A DNA stretch of 43,898 nt. It comes from Gloeophyllum trabeum ATCC 11539 (lineage: Eukaryota > Basidiomycota > Agaricomycetes > Gloeophyllales > Gloeophyllaceae). Both the position numbers and the translations under genes were made by a program. This document shows positions 11,687 to 21,219 of this stretch, one piece after another. Under the pieces are notes generated by a model. It was given only the letters and a program-made list of their open reading frames with translations, made no database searches and had not been told where the DNA came from. Numbering within the stretch: the first letter of the stretch is position 1; the number at the start of each line of letters is the position of its first letter. Where the stretch lies: contig NW_006920412.1 in assembly GCF_000344685.1 (NCBI RefSeq), positions 2,660,158 to 2,704,055 on the forward strand. The letters are read 5' to 3'.

Positions 11687-13234
11687 ATGAGTGCGGCCTA
11701 TGAATCACGGGACGTCTGCTCATGCAGGAACAAGGAATCTCTCGTGCAACATAACGAATTAGCCACTATCAATCGCCTACCGGAGGAGCTACTGTGCGAC
11801 ATATTCCTCCGCACTCGCCCAGACGACGATGCTTGGGAACTACCCCTTCGTGTCTCACACGTGTGTTCTCACTGGCGTCTCGTCAGCCTGGGCTACCCTC
11901 TGCTTTGGAACCACGTGGACTTCGACTGTTTTGGTCCCGCCCTCATATCCGAACTCCTCTCTCGGACAAGAGGTACCACCCTCCATGTCCGGATTACGGA
12001 CAAAAGCTTATGTCGACATGACGTGCCGTCCCTGCGCAACCTGTGGCCATCCACCATCTCAAATGCATGCTTTCTGTCTCTGATATGCCCACGCATGGCG
12101 CTGGACTCGGATCTGTTCAATTGGCTTGTCTCGACGCCAGCTCCCCGGCTGGAATGGCTACAAATAGACGGCAGTGGCCTGTGGCACATCCAGAGTATTA
12201 GTCCGGATCAATTCTTTGGCGGACTATCGCCGACGCTTCAGCAACTAGACGCCTTGAATCTTCCTTGGGCATTGCAACCCGGCTTTTGCAAGGGCTTGTC
12301 AAAACTAAACCTAGTCTCGGGTAACAATATGCACTCTACAACCCACGACGGCTTCAACATTATACAAGTGCTGCGTGACTGCCCCGATATAGAACAGTTG
12401 ATATTACATGGACCTTATGATATGATAGGCCCCGACATGCCCGATATCTCCTGTCCGGTCAATCTACGACGGCTTCGGCAGTTAACTCTAAATCTTCAAG
12501 CTCACCTGCTCCTTTACGTCTTGCGTCACATCATAATTCCGCCGGGCAGCACCGTCAGAATTCAATCACGGGGGTTCCCCAGGTTTCCAGCAGCGTTAGC
12601 TGGCATTCCTCCCCATCTACCTTCCATAGGGCATATGGACGGCATAACAATTAGGATACGTTCCAACCCCTCGCGTTCTGACCTTTTCGCAAGAGAACTG
12701 AACATTAGCGGTACCACGATCTTTGGCGGCGAGCTCGGTATTGAACTTGACGATCAGTACTCAGGGTCGACTTTCCAAGGCAATATTGTGGATTCAATTC
12801 TTCGAACATACTCGTTCTCTGCCGTACGATGTCTGTGCATAGAGGGGGAACTCGCTGCGCCCTTGAGACGTATGGAGGCAGAGGACGTCGAGTCCGCGGT
12901 GAAGATTCTGCGACATGTTGTCAATTTGGAGGAATTGACGGTGCGCAGTATGTCAGACAGTTGCTCCAGACTCTGGGACGCCCTCGCGCGTGGGTGCCGG
13001 GATCGGCAGAGCCCTACGTTACCCGCTCTCAGCGTCCTCAAATTGCAGAGGTGTATCGTCACTCCGAGTTTAATGAAGTTCTTCTCGGCGTGGCCCTCAG
13101 TGAAGAACCTAAAGGTTCTGCAAATTGTATCTTGCATGAAGCAACGCATCATCTACAATGGGGATGTCATCGCGCAAATCCGGGAGCAACTGAGCTGGCT
13201 ATCTCCTGGGACGGATATTCAGGTAGTAAACTGA
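11687..13234 (+). CDS. F-box-like domain protein
   Basis: A single-exon gene of 515 residues. Near residues 26-75 it carries an F-box-like domain: INRLPEELLCDIFLRTRP, then LRVSHVCSHWRLVSLGYPLL and WNHVDF. F-box proteins link substrates to SCF (Skp1-Cullin-F-box) ubiquitin ligases. The remainder is Leu-rich with scattered LRR-like segments (for example LRRLRQLTLNLQ) typical of the expanded, fast-evolving F-box families of Agaricomycetes, but no regular repeat is clear. The start is the first ATG of the frame and precedes the F-box by about 25 residues. No substrate can be inferred. Its stop lies about 230 bp from that of the convergent precursor gene B. Confidence 0.88.
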   Translation: MSAAYESRDVCSCRNKESLVQHNELATINRLPEELLCDIFLRTRPDDDAWELPLRVSHVCSHWRLVSLGYPLLWNHVDFDCFGPALISELLSRTRGTTLHVRITDKSLCRHDVPSLRNLWPSTISNACFLSLICPRMALDSDLFNWLVSTPAPRLEWLQIDGSGLWHIQSISPDQFFGGLSPTLQQLDALNLPWALQPGFCKGLSKLNLVSGNNMHSTTHDGFNIIQVLRDCPDIEQLILHGPYDMIGPDMPDISCPVNLRRLRQLTLNLQAHLLLYVLRHIIIPPGSTVRIQSRGFPRFPAALAGIPPHLPSIGHMDGITIRIRSNPSRSDLFARELNISGTTIFGGELGIELDDQYSGSTFQGNIVDSILRTYSFSAVRCLCIEGELAAPLRRMEAEDVESAVKILRHVVNLEELTVRSMSDSCSRLWDALARGCRDRQSPTLPALSVLKLQRCIVTPSLMKFFSAWPSVKNLKVLQIVSCMKQRIIYNGDVIAQIREQLSWLSPGTDIQVVN

Positions 13235-13461
13235 AAGTGTATGTGCTCTTGCGACCTTCTCATGACTGATACTCATTCTAGTCGTTAGAACGCTCATCAC
13301 GTCACCCCAATGTTTCTTGCAGAACAATACATCACCGTCAGAGGCACATATGTACCTGACATAGAAATAAGTTACGGTACACCCTGAAATCTATTCTCTA
13401 AGGAAGTCCAGCTCATGCGATAACAAATGTAAAGACAAGACACTAGAAATCGACCATCGCT

Positions 13462-14276
13462 CTAGTACGATGTTGCCGTCGCAGCACCTTCGGACCGTTT
13501 GCCCCACCAAGCGGTGTCTAACATAGACCCATTAGTCTCGGCTGTGGAAGATATCTCCATCACTTACCGAACGGCGAGGAGGACGTCGTGTTGGACACAA
13601 TCGTTGTCTCCGCAGCACTGGTGGTCGTAGACGTGGTAGTAGGTGCGACGTCCCTCTTTCCCCACCAGTCAGTGTCTACCGCAGGACAGCCTTTAGTCTC
13701 CGCGGCAAATATCCATGCTCTCGCTTACCAAACGACAGGGTGGACCACGTGGCCGATACAGTCGTCATTTCTGCGACACTGGAGGTCGTTGTTGTCGTGG
13801 GCGTGTCAGCCCTCTTGCCCCACCATTCGGTATCTTGGGGATTATCTCAGACCAAGTCCGAGAACGACGTTACATGGTACGCACCTGGGCCGCTAATATG
13901 GGTCGCGACGCTGGACGTCGCTTGTGCTTTGCCCCACCAGGGCGCCTCTACTCTCTAGTGAGAACGGTACTTAACGGAGGCATCCTTCGGTTCCACTTAC
14001 CGGCCGTGATGCTCGTGGTGCTCGTTTTACTGGTTGGATCGACCTGTCTCTTACCCCACCATTCGGTATCTACGGGATAATTAACCCGATAAATTGGCTA
14101 TATACGCATCTGAGAGCTCACCTGGCGGGGTGATGATGGCTGTCGCTTTGTCAACCGGTCAGCAGGGTGTTCTGGGGGAATGGATTAGCTTCGAGATACG
14201 TACCAGAAGATTGAGCAGGGGCAGCGATGACGAACGTCAAGCTGACCAGCGCTGCAAGAGTGGCGAATGCTTGCAT
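13462..14276 (-). CDS. Secreted multi-copy peptide precursor with five WWGK repeats (family member B)
   Basis: Exons in coding order are 14276-14204, 14069-14001, 13947-13885, 13833-13729, 13675-13568 and 13517-13462, giving 157 residues. Exon 1 is a signal peptide (MQAFATLAALVSLTF, then VIAAPAQSS). Every later exon opens with one core: DTEWWGKRQ, EAPWWGKAQ, DTEWWGKRA, DTDWWGKRD and DTAWWGKRS. Each core is followed by a Thr/Ser-rich spacer of about 10-30 residues. All introns are phase 1, so cassettes can be added or lost without shifting the frame. KR is the classic Kex2 cleavage site in the secretory path, so the likely products are short peptides ending in WWG(KR). Core 2 has KA instead of KR and may not be cut. 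A degenerate extra cassette lies in the first intron (14122-14171). No maturation enzyme is encoded nearby. Confidence 0.75.
14122..14171 (-). pseudogene. Degenerate or alternative cassette exon of precursor B
   Basis: A 50-nt block between a good acceptor (14172) and a good donor (14121) within the region treated as intron 1 of gene B. Read in phase it gives EHPADRLTKRQPSSPRQ. The DRLTKRQ part aligns codon for codon with the EWWGKRQ of the next exon, with both Trp codons one base away (CGG and TTG for TGG). Its length is not compatible with the following phase-1 acceptor, so including it would break the frame. Confidence 0.4.
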
Positions 14277-14342
14277 TGTTCAAGTGGTGATTTGTGGACT
14301 AGGATGTAGCTGTGGTGAGCCGTACTACCCACCTTCCCTCTC

Positions 14343-14349
14343 TTTATAT
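14343..14349 (-). promoter_or_regulatory. TATA box of precursor gene B
   Basis: ATATAAA on the minus strand about 67 bp upstream of the start at 14276; similar spacing to the TATA boxes of the other small secreted genes here. Confidence 0.5.
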
Positions 14350-16419
14350 CCTGGACGAGTATATGCCTTTGTTTGCCGCATCGTAGAAGAGATCATGGAC
14401 TGGGCCTGTAGCTGTGTCAAATCTGGCCGTATGTTCCCGAGCAAACTCGATGCGTCTCACCTATCTTTGCTCCACACACCGCCTGTGCATCCATCTCGCG
14501 CCTCGCCGATGAGCTTCCAAGTGGCTTCGGCAGTGCCAGCTTGAGCGCTCAGTTCAAGAAATTCCGACTGGTCTCCAATAATCCCGAGCCGCTATCTCAG
14601 TTATTGTCTCCTCTCACTCATATCTCAACCTACCAAAGGCGTATGTGGGCGGCTAACGACGGCTTGGCAAGTGGTTATTGTGTATATCACTTTCGTTTCT
14701 CCAGCTCGACGCCAACAGAGACTTCCCGCGTCGTCTCTCTAAAAACTGCCCGCTGTCTCAATCCCGAAGGTAGGTGTCAAGGGGACAATACATTCTATCT
14801 GGTAAATTGTGATCTAACAGCTATGGGTACGGCACAGGCCTGATTATCGCGTGACAGGCGCGGGGACGTCAAGGCAATACGCCCTTCAAGTTCATAACCC
14901 GCGTTAGCTACTCTTGTACATCCATCTTTTCAAGTTGGATACCACCTCCATTAGCTGTCTTGACATTCAGCTGGCAAAAGAGGCCGGAACCTGCACTTCT
15001 TCAGGTCTCAGACCTCTTATTACTGATTGCACCAGGTTCTGGCCGGTGGTCTCGATGGTAGAGGCGAAGATGCAATATTCGTCGACAGGATACCGCGTTT
15101 CGATACAATCTGGAAGTCTGTACAGTGTCCGACTCTCGAGGAACATTCTGGCTGCGGAAGATACAGGCAGCTGATCGGCATTCTACTAGCACCATTGGCG
15201 TTGATCCGGCTCGACTGGTTTATTCAAGTTCCAATCAGTCTTGCAAAAGTAGCAGCGGTCCCAATGCGTCGCCGTAGGGCGAGGCCTCTCCTCAACTGCC
15301 AAATTGTCGGACACTCTAGGTTTCCATCATTGTATGGCCTCGCGCGGACGAACTACCTGTACGGAGTTATTGCTAGTCGCAGTAACCCGTCGATCCCAGA
15401 CATATACACCGTCGTACGTGCTGCGCTGTTTAATTGCTGCCTGCCAAGATGGCCACAAGTTGCTTGCTGGGTTATGTGTGACGTGCCGATCCTCGTTGGA
15501 ATATCAGGATGTCAAGCTGCCACTTAATCTATCTTATTCGTAATTAATCCCTTGATCTGCGATCGTGGTAAGGACATGAACGCCACGAAGGCGCACCCAA
15601 ATGCTATTTCTAGCCACTTGGCATAAAATGGTATGTCTGACCTCAACAATAAATCCACGGGTGGGACATCAACGTTTCTATGTCGTTCTAAAGCCGCGAT
15701 AACCTGATAAAGGCACGTCAATAAAGTCAAAGCGTCTGCAATGGATGCTGATGACCCTCATACCACGAGACTGAGGCTGGATGTTTCCTGAAACGGACTA
15801 CAGACGAGGAATCCTGATCTAGATCGAGGACGACGCCCCGTCCCAACTTTACGAGAGCTGACCGGAACTCAGTACAAGTAGAAACCAGTCAAAAAGCCCG
15901 TGGTTACGTGCGGTGCTCAAGTTCTAGCCGTGGTAACCTATTGCCCAGTGATAGATACCATGTGGCTGGGTGCTATAGCCTACCCATAGGCGGAGTTTGT
16001 AGGTTCGCTGGCACGGGGAGGTCCGCGATGGGCAGACTTGACGAACTACAGCGGCACGCTCCATTGCGTGTGATGAACGCGTTTGTTCCTGTGATTGATT
16101 CAACTGATTGCCAGACATCAAATCCATTCTCGGCCCCGAAACCTGTGTTCTCTTGCATGAAACAGATGCCCACCATACAGACGTCATTGCATATTGATGT
16201 CCGCCAATCGCGTTAGACGTGGACTTCGTCACTGCTGGCACGCACCCAATTGGCATAGTAAGGGAAGCCCTAACCCTAGTGCCTCAGCGTATGTGTGACG
16301 CATTTGAATTGCTTCCAGCAGTGATGCCGTAGGCCATCCAGAGGATGCCACCGAAACTGCCGCGGCCAGCCATATATTCGCAATACTCTATACAGGACAC
16401 CGCTCATCCCACGCACTAG
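14350..16419. other. Intergenic, no gene recognised
   Basis: About 2 kb between precursor B and the tryptophanyl-tRNA synthetase. Frames at 15027-15527 (+) and 15524-15730 (-) are open but contain no domain, signal peptide or splice pattern I can defend. The second, with SDIPFYAKWLEIAFGCAFVA, looks membrane-like and could be part of a small unrecognised gene. Confidence 0.4.
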
Positions 16420-18256
16420 TCAGTTCTCTGCCTTTGGTGGCTCTGCCGCGCTGGTTCTACACTTGCTCATGGTCGGAATGATCTTCCTCGTTGGGTCCAT
16501 GAAACGCGAGATATCTTCCTCTGTGACCTGCGCTCGACGCTGTACGGACAGCGTCAATATAGTACACAGATCAGTCTGACCGAGGTGACGCACCTCTTGG
16601 AACCCCTTCACGAAGTCTTGTAGTACTTTGATGCACATAGCCTTGAGCTCACCGGTGAGCAGCCGGCCGGCGCGGTATTCCTAGGATTATACTCGGTTTA
16701 GAAGCGTCTGGAACGCACCACCTGTCCACTCACCGCTCCTATGCGCTCAAGCTCCTCATCGTCATCCAAGAAGAAACCCAGGTACTGATAACTAACGTCC
16801 ACCTCCGTATCACCCCCCTTCTCACGGTGGATTTCCTCAGTCTCCCCTCCGCCTGAGAAGCCATGCCGATTGATCTTATTCTTAATCACGTTAACCGAGT
16901 CGCTCATGTATATCCCTGAGTTGGGGTCGGACGCGCTCATCTTGGTCTGCGGGCCCTGGAGCGCGGGGAAGAACTTGGAGTGGAGGAGCGTGGGTTTGGG
17001 GTACTTGAGCTTGACGGCGACGTCGCGCGTGAGGCGGAAGTACGGGTCCTGGTCGATTGCGCAGGGGATGAGGCACGGGATGTTGGAGGTCGTGCCGAAG
17101 ATCTGGGGGAAGGAGTTGGAGAAGGAGGGCGCGGCCTGGATAGAGGCGAAGTGGATCTTGCCGATGTTGTCACTTAAGGGAGGGGGGTTTAGTTACCGGG
17201 GGTTGGAATAAAATTGGAAGTGAGCTGAGCTGAAGGGCACTTACGACTCCGTGAAACCAAAGGTGGCGCGGGCCTGGCTAAAGGTGATTTGCCGGGATAT
17301 CTTGGAGATGTTCTTGTAGAATGCCCCACCGACGTAATCGTAGTCGCTGAAAATGAACGTCTTCTCCAGGTCAAAGCCGACAGCGATGATGTCCCTTGCA
17401 TTCTCCCGTGCAAATTTGTATGTCTGTTCTGGCTTCAGCTCGTGCTTGAACAGGAATTTCTCATCATCTGGAGTGCGAGAACATCAGAGACCAGGAAAAT
17501 ACGAATCCAAGGCAAAGATAGACTGACCGGTGAGTTGTACAACTAGGGGAACATTGAAGACGTCTTGGAGCCACCTCCATCGTGTATGAGACTCCGTACC
17601 GAATCTATAGGTACTGCCACACTCACTTTGTGAAGGTAAAGGGTATCATATGCCCCAGGTGCATACTCCCGCTACTTGGACCCCGTCCAGTATACAAGAA
17701 GAACGGCTTCCCCTGTTCATACCGGTCCAAAATCTTATCAAACTCCCTACCCTCTCCTCAGCCTCCCCCTCGCCAGCAACAGTTAACGCACTCACCGATG
17801 ACTGAAGAACATCCCCCGCCTGAGCAGGACGTGCGGGCGGTGGCCCGTGAGCCGCTCGAAGCGGTCGAGCAGCGCCTGGTCGACGCGCTTCGTGCCAAAC
17901 TGCTCGATCAGCTTGTCGTAGTCGATCGCGAGCTGCTTGCCGTCACTCGAGACGGAGCCCTGGACGTCCCACGGCGTGACGACCTGGTCGTGTGCGGACG
18001 CCGGGTCGGCGGGCTTGATGGCGGGGGCGCTGGTGTCGGCATTGGGGGCGGGGGTGGATGCAGAGGTCGGGTCGGGCGTGGATGTTTTGGGTCTGGAGAA
18101 CCGCGGGATGAGGTCGTCTGCCGATTTGAAGTATACGGGTACTCACCCGTCGAGGCTCACACCGCCTAGTTTCTGCACAACCGTCTCCACAGTAGCAGGT
18201 GCTGTCGAATCACCCGCAAGCTCATCAGGGACACCAGGGGGCGGTACCGCAGTCAT
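16420..18256 (-). CDS. wrs1: Cytoplasmic tryptophanyl-tRNA synthetase
   Basis: Charges tRNA-Trp with tryptophan using ATP; class I synthetase. Exons in coding order are 18256-18147, 18092-17796, 17746-17627, 17574-17528, 17467-17245, 17172-16734, 16680-16594 and 16539-16420, giving 480 residues. The HIGH-type motif appears as SGSMHLGHM near residue 160, preceded by [11 protein letters not shown]. The KMSKS-type loop is [15 protein letters not shown]. Between them are [23 protein letters not shown] and [20 protein letters not shown], all eukaryotic/archaeal TrpRS marks. There is no mitochondrial targeting sequence; the N-terminal 70 residues are a Pro/Ala/Ser/Thr linker. Length is close to the roughly 430-480 of fungal homologues. 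The C-terminal [20 protein letters not shown] matches the anticodon-binding end. Confidence 0.95.
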
Positions 18257-18657
18257 TGTCAGCTAGTCGCGAATTGCTTTGTAAATCGTGTAGCAGTTTC
18301 AATCCTCTCTATGTTTTTGAACAGGACAACCAGAACCGACAGCAATAACCAAAAGGGAGTACTCCGGGATATCAGGAGAACAAGAGAGCGGAAGGAACCT
18401 TGCACCGTGTCTTCAGCCACAGCGCAGACTTCCGAGTCATTCATCAAAGCATCACGATAAGGTCAGATCACGCGTAGATCAGACGCGTCTACACAGGAAC
18501 ACAGAAATAAAACATACAGCTATATAACATATTTACATGCCAGCGTAGGGTAGAATAGGATAGTACACAATATGCAAACGCGAAAACCAAAGCAAGCAAA
18601 CGGGGAGGAAATAAAGATACGCCAAACCGTCCGACCGAACCGTCCGAACGTCCACCC
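18257..18657. other. Promoter of wrs1 and 3' region of next gene
   Basis: About 400 bp. Two ACGCGT hexamers occur near 18472 and 18484. No gene or clear TATA box is seen. Confidence 0.4.
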
Positions 18658-20132
18658 CTACTCGACGCTGCCTTCAAAGTCGTACTGCTCCCGCCCCTCC
18701 TCGGCCACGGAGGCGTCGACGTTGCGCAGGAGCGGGTCGAGCGAGGACAGCTCGTCCTTGATGCTGTTCCGCGCAAAGGTATCGAGCTCTTTCAGCAGCG
18801 TGGACGTGATTTTCTACGGCATCCCGTCAGCTACGCACCAGCAACCAAAGAGGAATCACTTGCTTTCAACTTGCCGTCGATCTTGAGCACGCTCTCCCCC
18901 AGTCCGGGCGTCCAGCTTGGCGGGGGGCTCCCGAGGCCGCCCAGCCCCGGCGTGCCGCCGAACGGACCCTGGCTGCCAGGCCCTCCGTGCGCGTTGGCGA
19001 TGCCCCACAATCCGTTGTCCGGATCTGCTTCTGCCTGCTGCGAGAACAAGTACGACACGCCCGGGTGAGGGGACAGCGCGCCGAGAGGCCCAAGCATGTG
19101 CTGTGCGTTAGGGAAAGGCGAGGGCCCAAGGAAGCGGAGGATTTTATTGTATAGCTCGGAGAGGACGTCTAAGAGCGATAGGAGAGTTTGGTGGTAGTCG
19201 AGGGGGAACGGCTGTGAGGTGGGGAGTTAGTGGGGAAGACGAGGGCAGGGGAGATGAGGTACGGACCATGTGGGGGATCACTAGGTAAGAGTTGTCTGAG
19301 CTGTCAGAGTAGGATATCGCATAGTCGCTCACTGCGCCTGCCTGGCGCTTCGACATCCTCGATCTACTGAATAATCTCTGGAGAGAAAGCAGTCAACAGC
19401 CTGATCGGTTGAGCCGGCTCTCTACGTACCACCCTCGACTTTTCCTCGCCTTCCTTCATGTTCTCAAACTCATTTAACGTGTTTAACAGCCCGCGCAGGA
19501 GATCCTGGGGTTGCTGAATGTCGAACAGAGTAGACAGCGACATGCCTAGGATGGCAAAGCGGTATGTCCTGATCACCTGGGCAGCTTAAATCGCGCACAA
19601 TACGAACGAGCACCGATGGAATCTCACCGCTTCTTCATCGCGGTGTTGTTGAACACGCGGTCGAGCTCTGCCCGCGACATCATGATGGTGTGGAACCAAT
19701 GACTCCGCCTAGTTCCCCATGAGTATCGCAGCAAACCAAGAGTCACAGCCAGACGTACCCATCATGCACGTTGCGCATATAAGTCAGAGTGATTATGCGC
19801 TTCTGCAGCAAGTCTCGCAGGTACTCTACGGACGTGGCGGTCCCCAGCGCTGGACTTGCGCCTGCAGTGGGCACCGCGGAGGGTACCCCGTCCGACCCCA
19901 TACTCTGCACATCCCACTCCCTCGTCACAGGCGTACTGGTCGTGGGTGTCCCCGTGTATGAGTGCCCCGCGTTCGAGAGGCTCGCGGTCGCGATGGGCGG
20001 CGGGGGGCCAGGCGGCGCGCCCTTGAACGACGCGAGGAGGTTCTGCGCTGACGATTTTCTGCGCATCGAGGGCCGCTGGGTGTCGACGGGGGCGGGGGCC
20101 ATGCTCATGACCGGCGCAGCGAACGAAGCCAT
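18658..20132 (-). CDS. Conserved-looking fungal protein of unknown function
   Basis: I do not recognise a named family. Exons in coding order are 20132-19759, 19708-19628, 19568-19430, about 19347-19267, 19211-18864 and 18813-18658, giving about 392 residues. The first 100 residues are Pro/Ser/Thr-rich and disordered. A core follows: VEYLRDLLQKRIITLTYMRN, SHWFHTIMMSRAELDRVF, TYRFAILGMSLSTLFDIQQP and DLLRGLLNTLNEFENMKEG. Then come DYAISYSDSSDNSYLVIPHM, a helical LLSLLDVLSELYNKILRFLG, a Gly/Pro-rich linker and an acidic C-terminal helix. The density of conserved-looking helical segments and the precise splicing argue for a real housekeeping-type gene. The intron after residue ~232 is uncertain: its acceptor was chosen only to keep frame. 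The intron at 18814-18863 uses a GC donor (GCAAGT). No transmembrane segment or signal peptide. Confidence 0.75.
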
Positions 20133-20291
20133 CGCTAACTACGCGAAGCGGGCGGCACGCGCACGCTCGATTCGGAAGGACCGAACCGCGCCCGACGACG
20201 CGTTGTGGCGTCGCCGATATCCTCTCGCTCATCCCGCCACCACCTTTTATTCCGCTTTTTATTTTCCTCGCTGCGCACGTCGACGTCCACG
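20133..20291. promoter_or_regulatory. Compact 159-bp divergent promoter
   Basis: The only DNA between the start of the unknown gene (leftward) and ntf2 (rightward). GC-rich, with a TTTTATTCCGCTTTTTATTT stretch at about 20247-20266 just before ntf2 that may serve as a core element. The two genes are probably co-expressed; that is inference. Confidence 0.4.
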
Positions 20292-20904
20292 ATGGCCGAT
20301 ATCAACAGCATCGCGAAGCAGTTCACCGAGTTCTACTACTCCACGTTCGACACGAACCGCGCCGGGCTGCAGTCTCTTTACGTGCGTCCTCCTTCGCAGC
20401 GATATCTGGGATCTGCCGCCTGACGAAAAGCAATCACGCTCGACTGTCCTTAGCGCGATGCCTCGATGCTCTCCTTTGAGGGCCAGCCCACCCAGGGCGC
20501 GGCTGCGATCGCAGAGAAATTGACCGTGAGTGCTGGTTTTTCGTCCAGGAATGCGATAAGATCGTGGCTGAACGCTGGTCGATTTCGCAGAGCCTGCCCT
20601 TTCAGAGAGTGCAGCATAAGATCACCACCCTCGATGCCCAGCCATCGTCGCCCACGATTGCCAGTCTCATCGTCAGCGTCACGGGTCTCCTACTGGTGCG
20701 TGTGGATCCTTGTATCACTTCCCATCAAGCATTCACGCGTCCGCAGGTCGACGACGGCGAGAATCCATTACAGTTCAGTCAGGTCTTCCAGCTGATACCG
20801 GAGGGAGGGAGCTACTACGTGTAAGCATGCACACTTGATTCATGTCTAGTCCTAAACGGTTCCCTAGCTTGAACGACATTTTCCGTCTCAATTACGGTGC
20901 ATAA
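20292..20904 (+). CDS. ntf2: Nuclear transport factor 2
   Basis: NTF2 dimers carry RanGDP back into the nucleus through FxFG nucleoporins. Exons are 20292-20381, 20454-20525, 20591-20695, 20747-20820 and 20868-20904, giving 125 residues, exactly the usual size. The protein begins [20 protein letters not shown], then [15 protein letters not shown], the Ran-facing region [17 protein letters not shown], a [16 protein letters not shown] strand and the C-terminal [11 protein letters not shown]. All introns are GT-AG and about 50-70 nt. It converges on vps1, with 315 bp between the stop codons. Nothing unusual. Confidence 0.96.
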
Positions 20905-21219
20905 CGAGGATCGTGACTGGCGATGGACGGTAAATAGAGCATGAGCAGTCCTATCCCTGTCAAACGTGCTTGTAATAGTGGAAAGACAGAGTTTGTATGT
21001 CTTGATGTAATGCGATTTTTGGTGGGAATTCTGGTGATATCACCTGCGATCGAAATCGATCTCCGAATACCTTCGAAGACCTGGGCGATGTCATAGAAGA
21101 AGGACATAGTGAAAGTGTTCCATGAGGATGAAGAAAGAAATATTACAGTACTACTATGCACAAGAGTGGAATAGCCAGAGCAGCCATAATCTAGAAACAA
21201 CCTATCAAGCCAACGTCCC
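20905..21219. other. Convergent intergenic region
   Basis: 315 bp between the ntf2 and vps1 stops; presumably both 3' UTRs. No gene seen. Confidence 0.5.

Noticed and set aside
15027..15527. 166-codon plus-strand open frame
   Set aside because: No domain, no signal peptide and no plausible splice partners. Overlaps frames on other strands as expected of random GC-balanced DNA.
16145..16180. Minus-strand VWWAS-like stretch near 16160
   Set aside because: Lacks Gly and the dibasic site, has no signal-peptide exon nearby, and no phase-1 splice pattern; chance resemblance to the WWG core.
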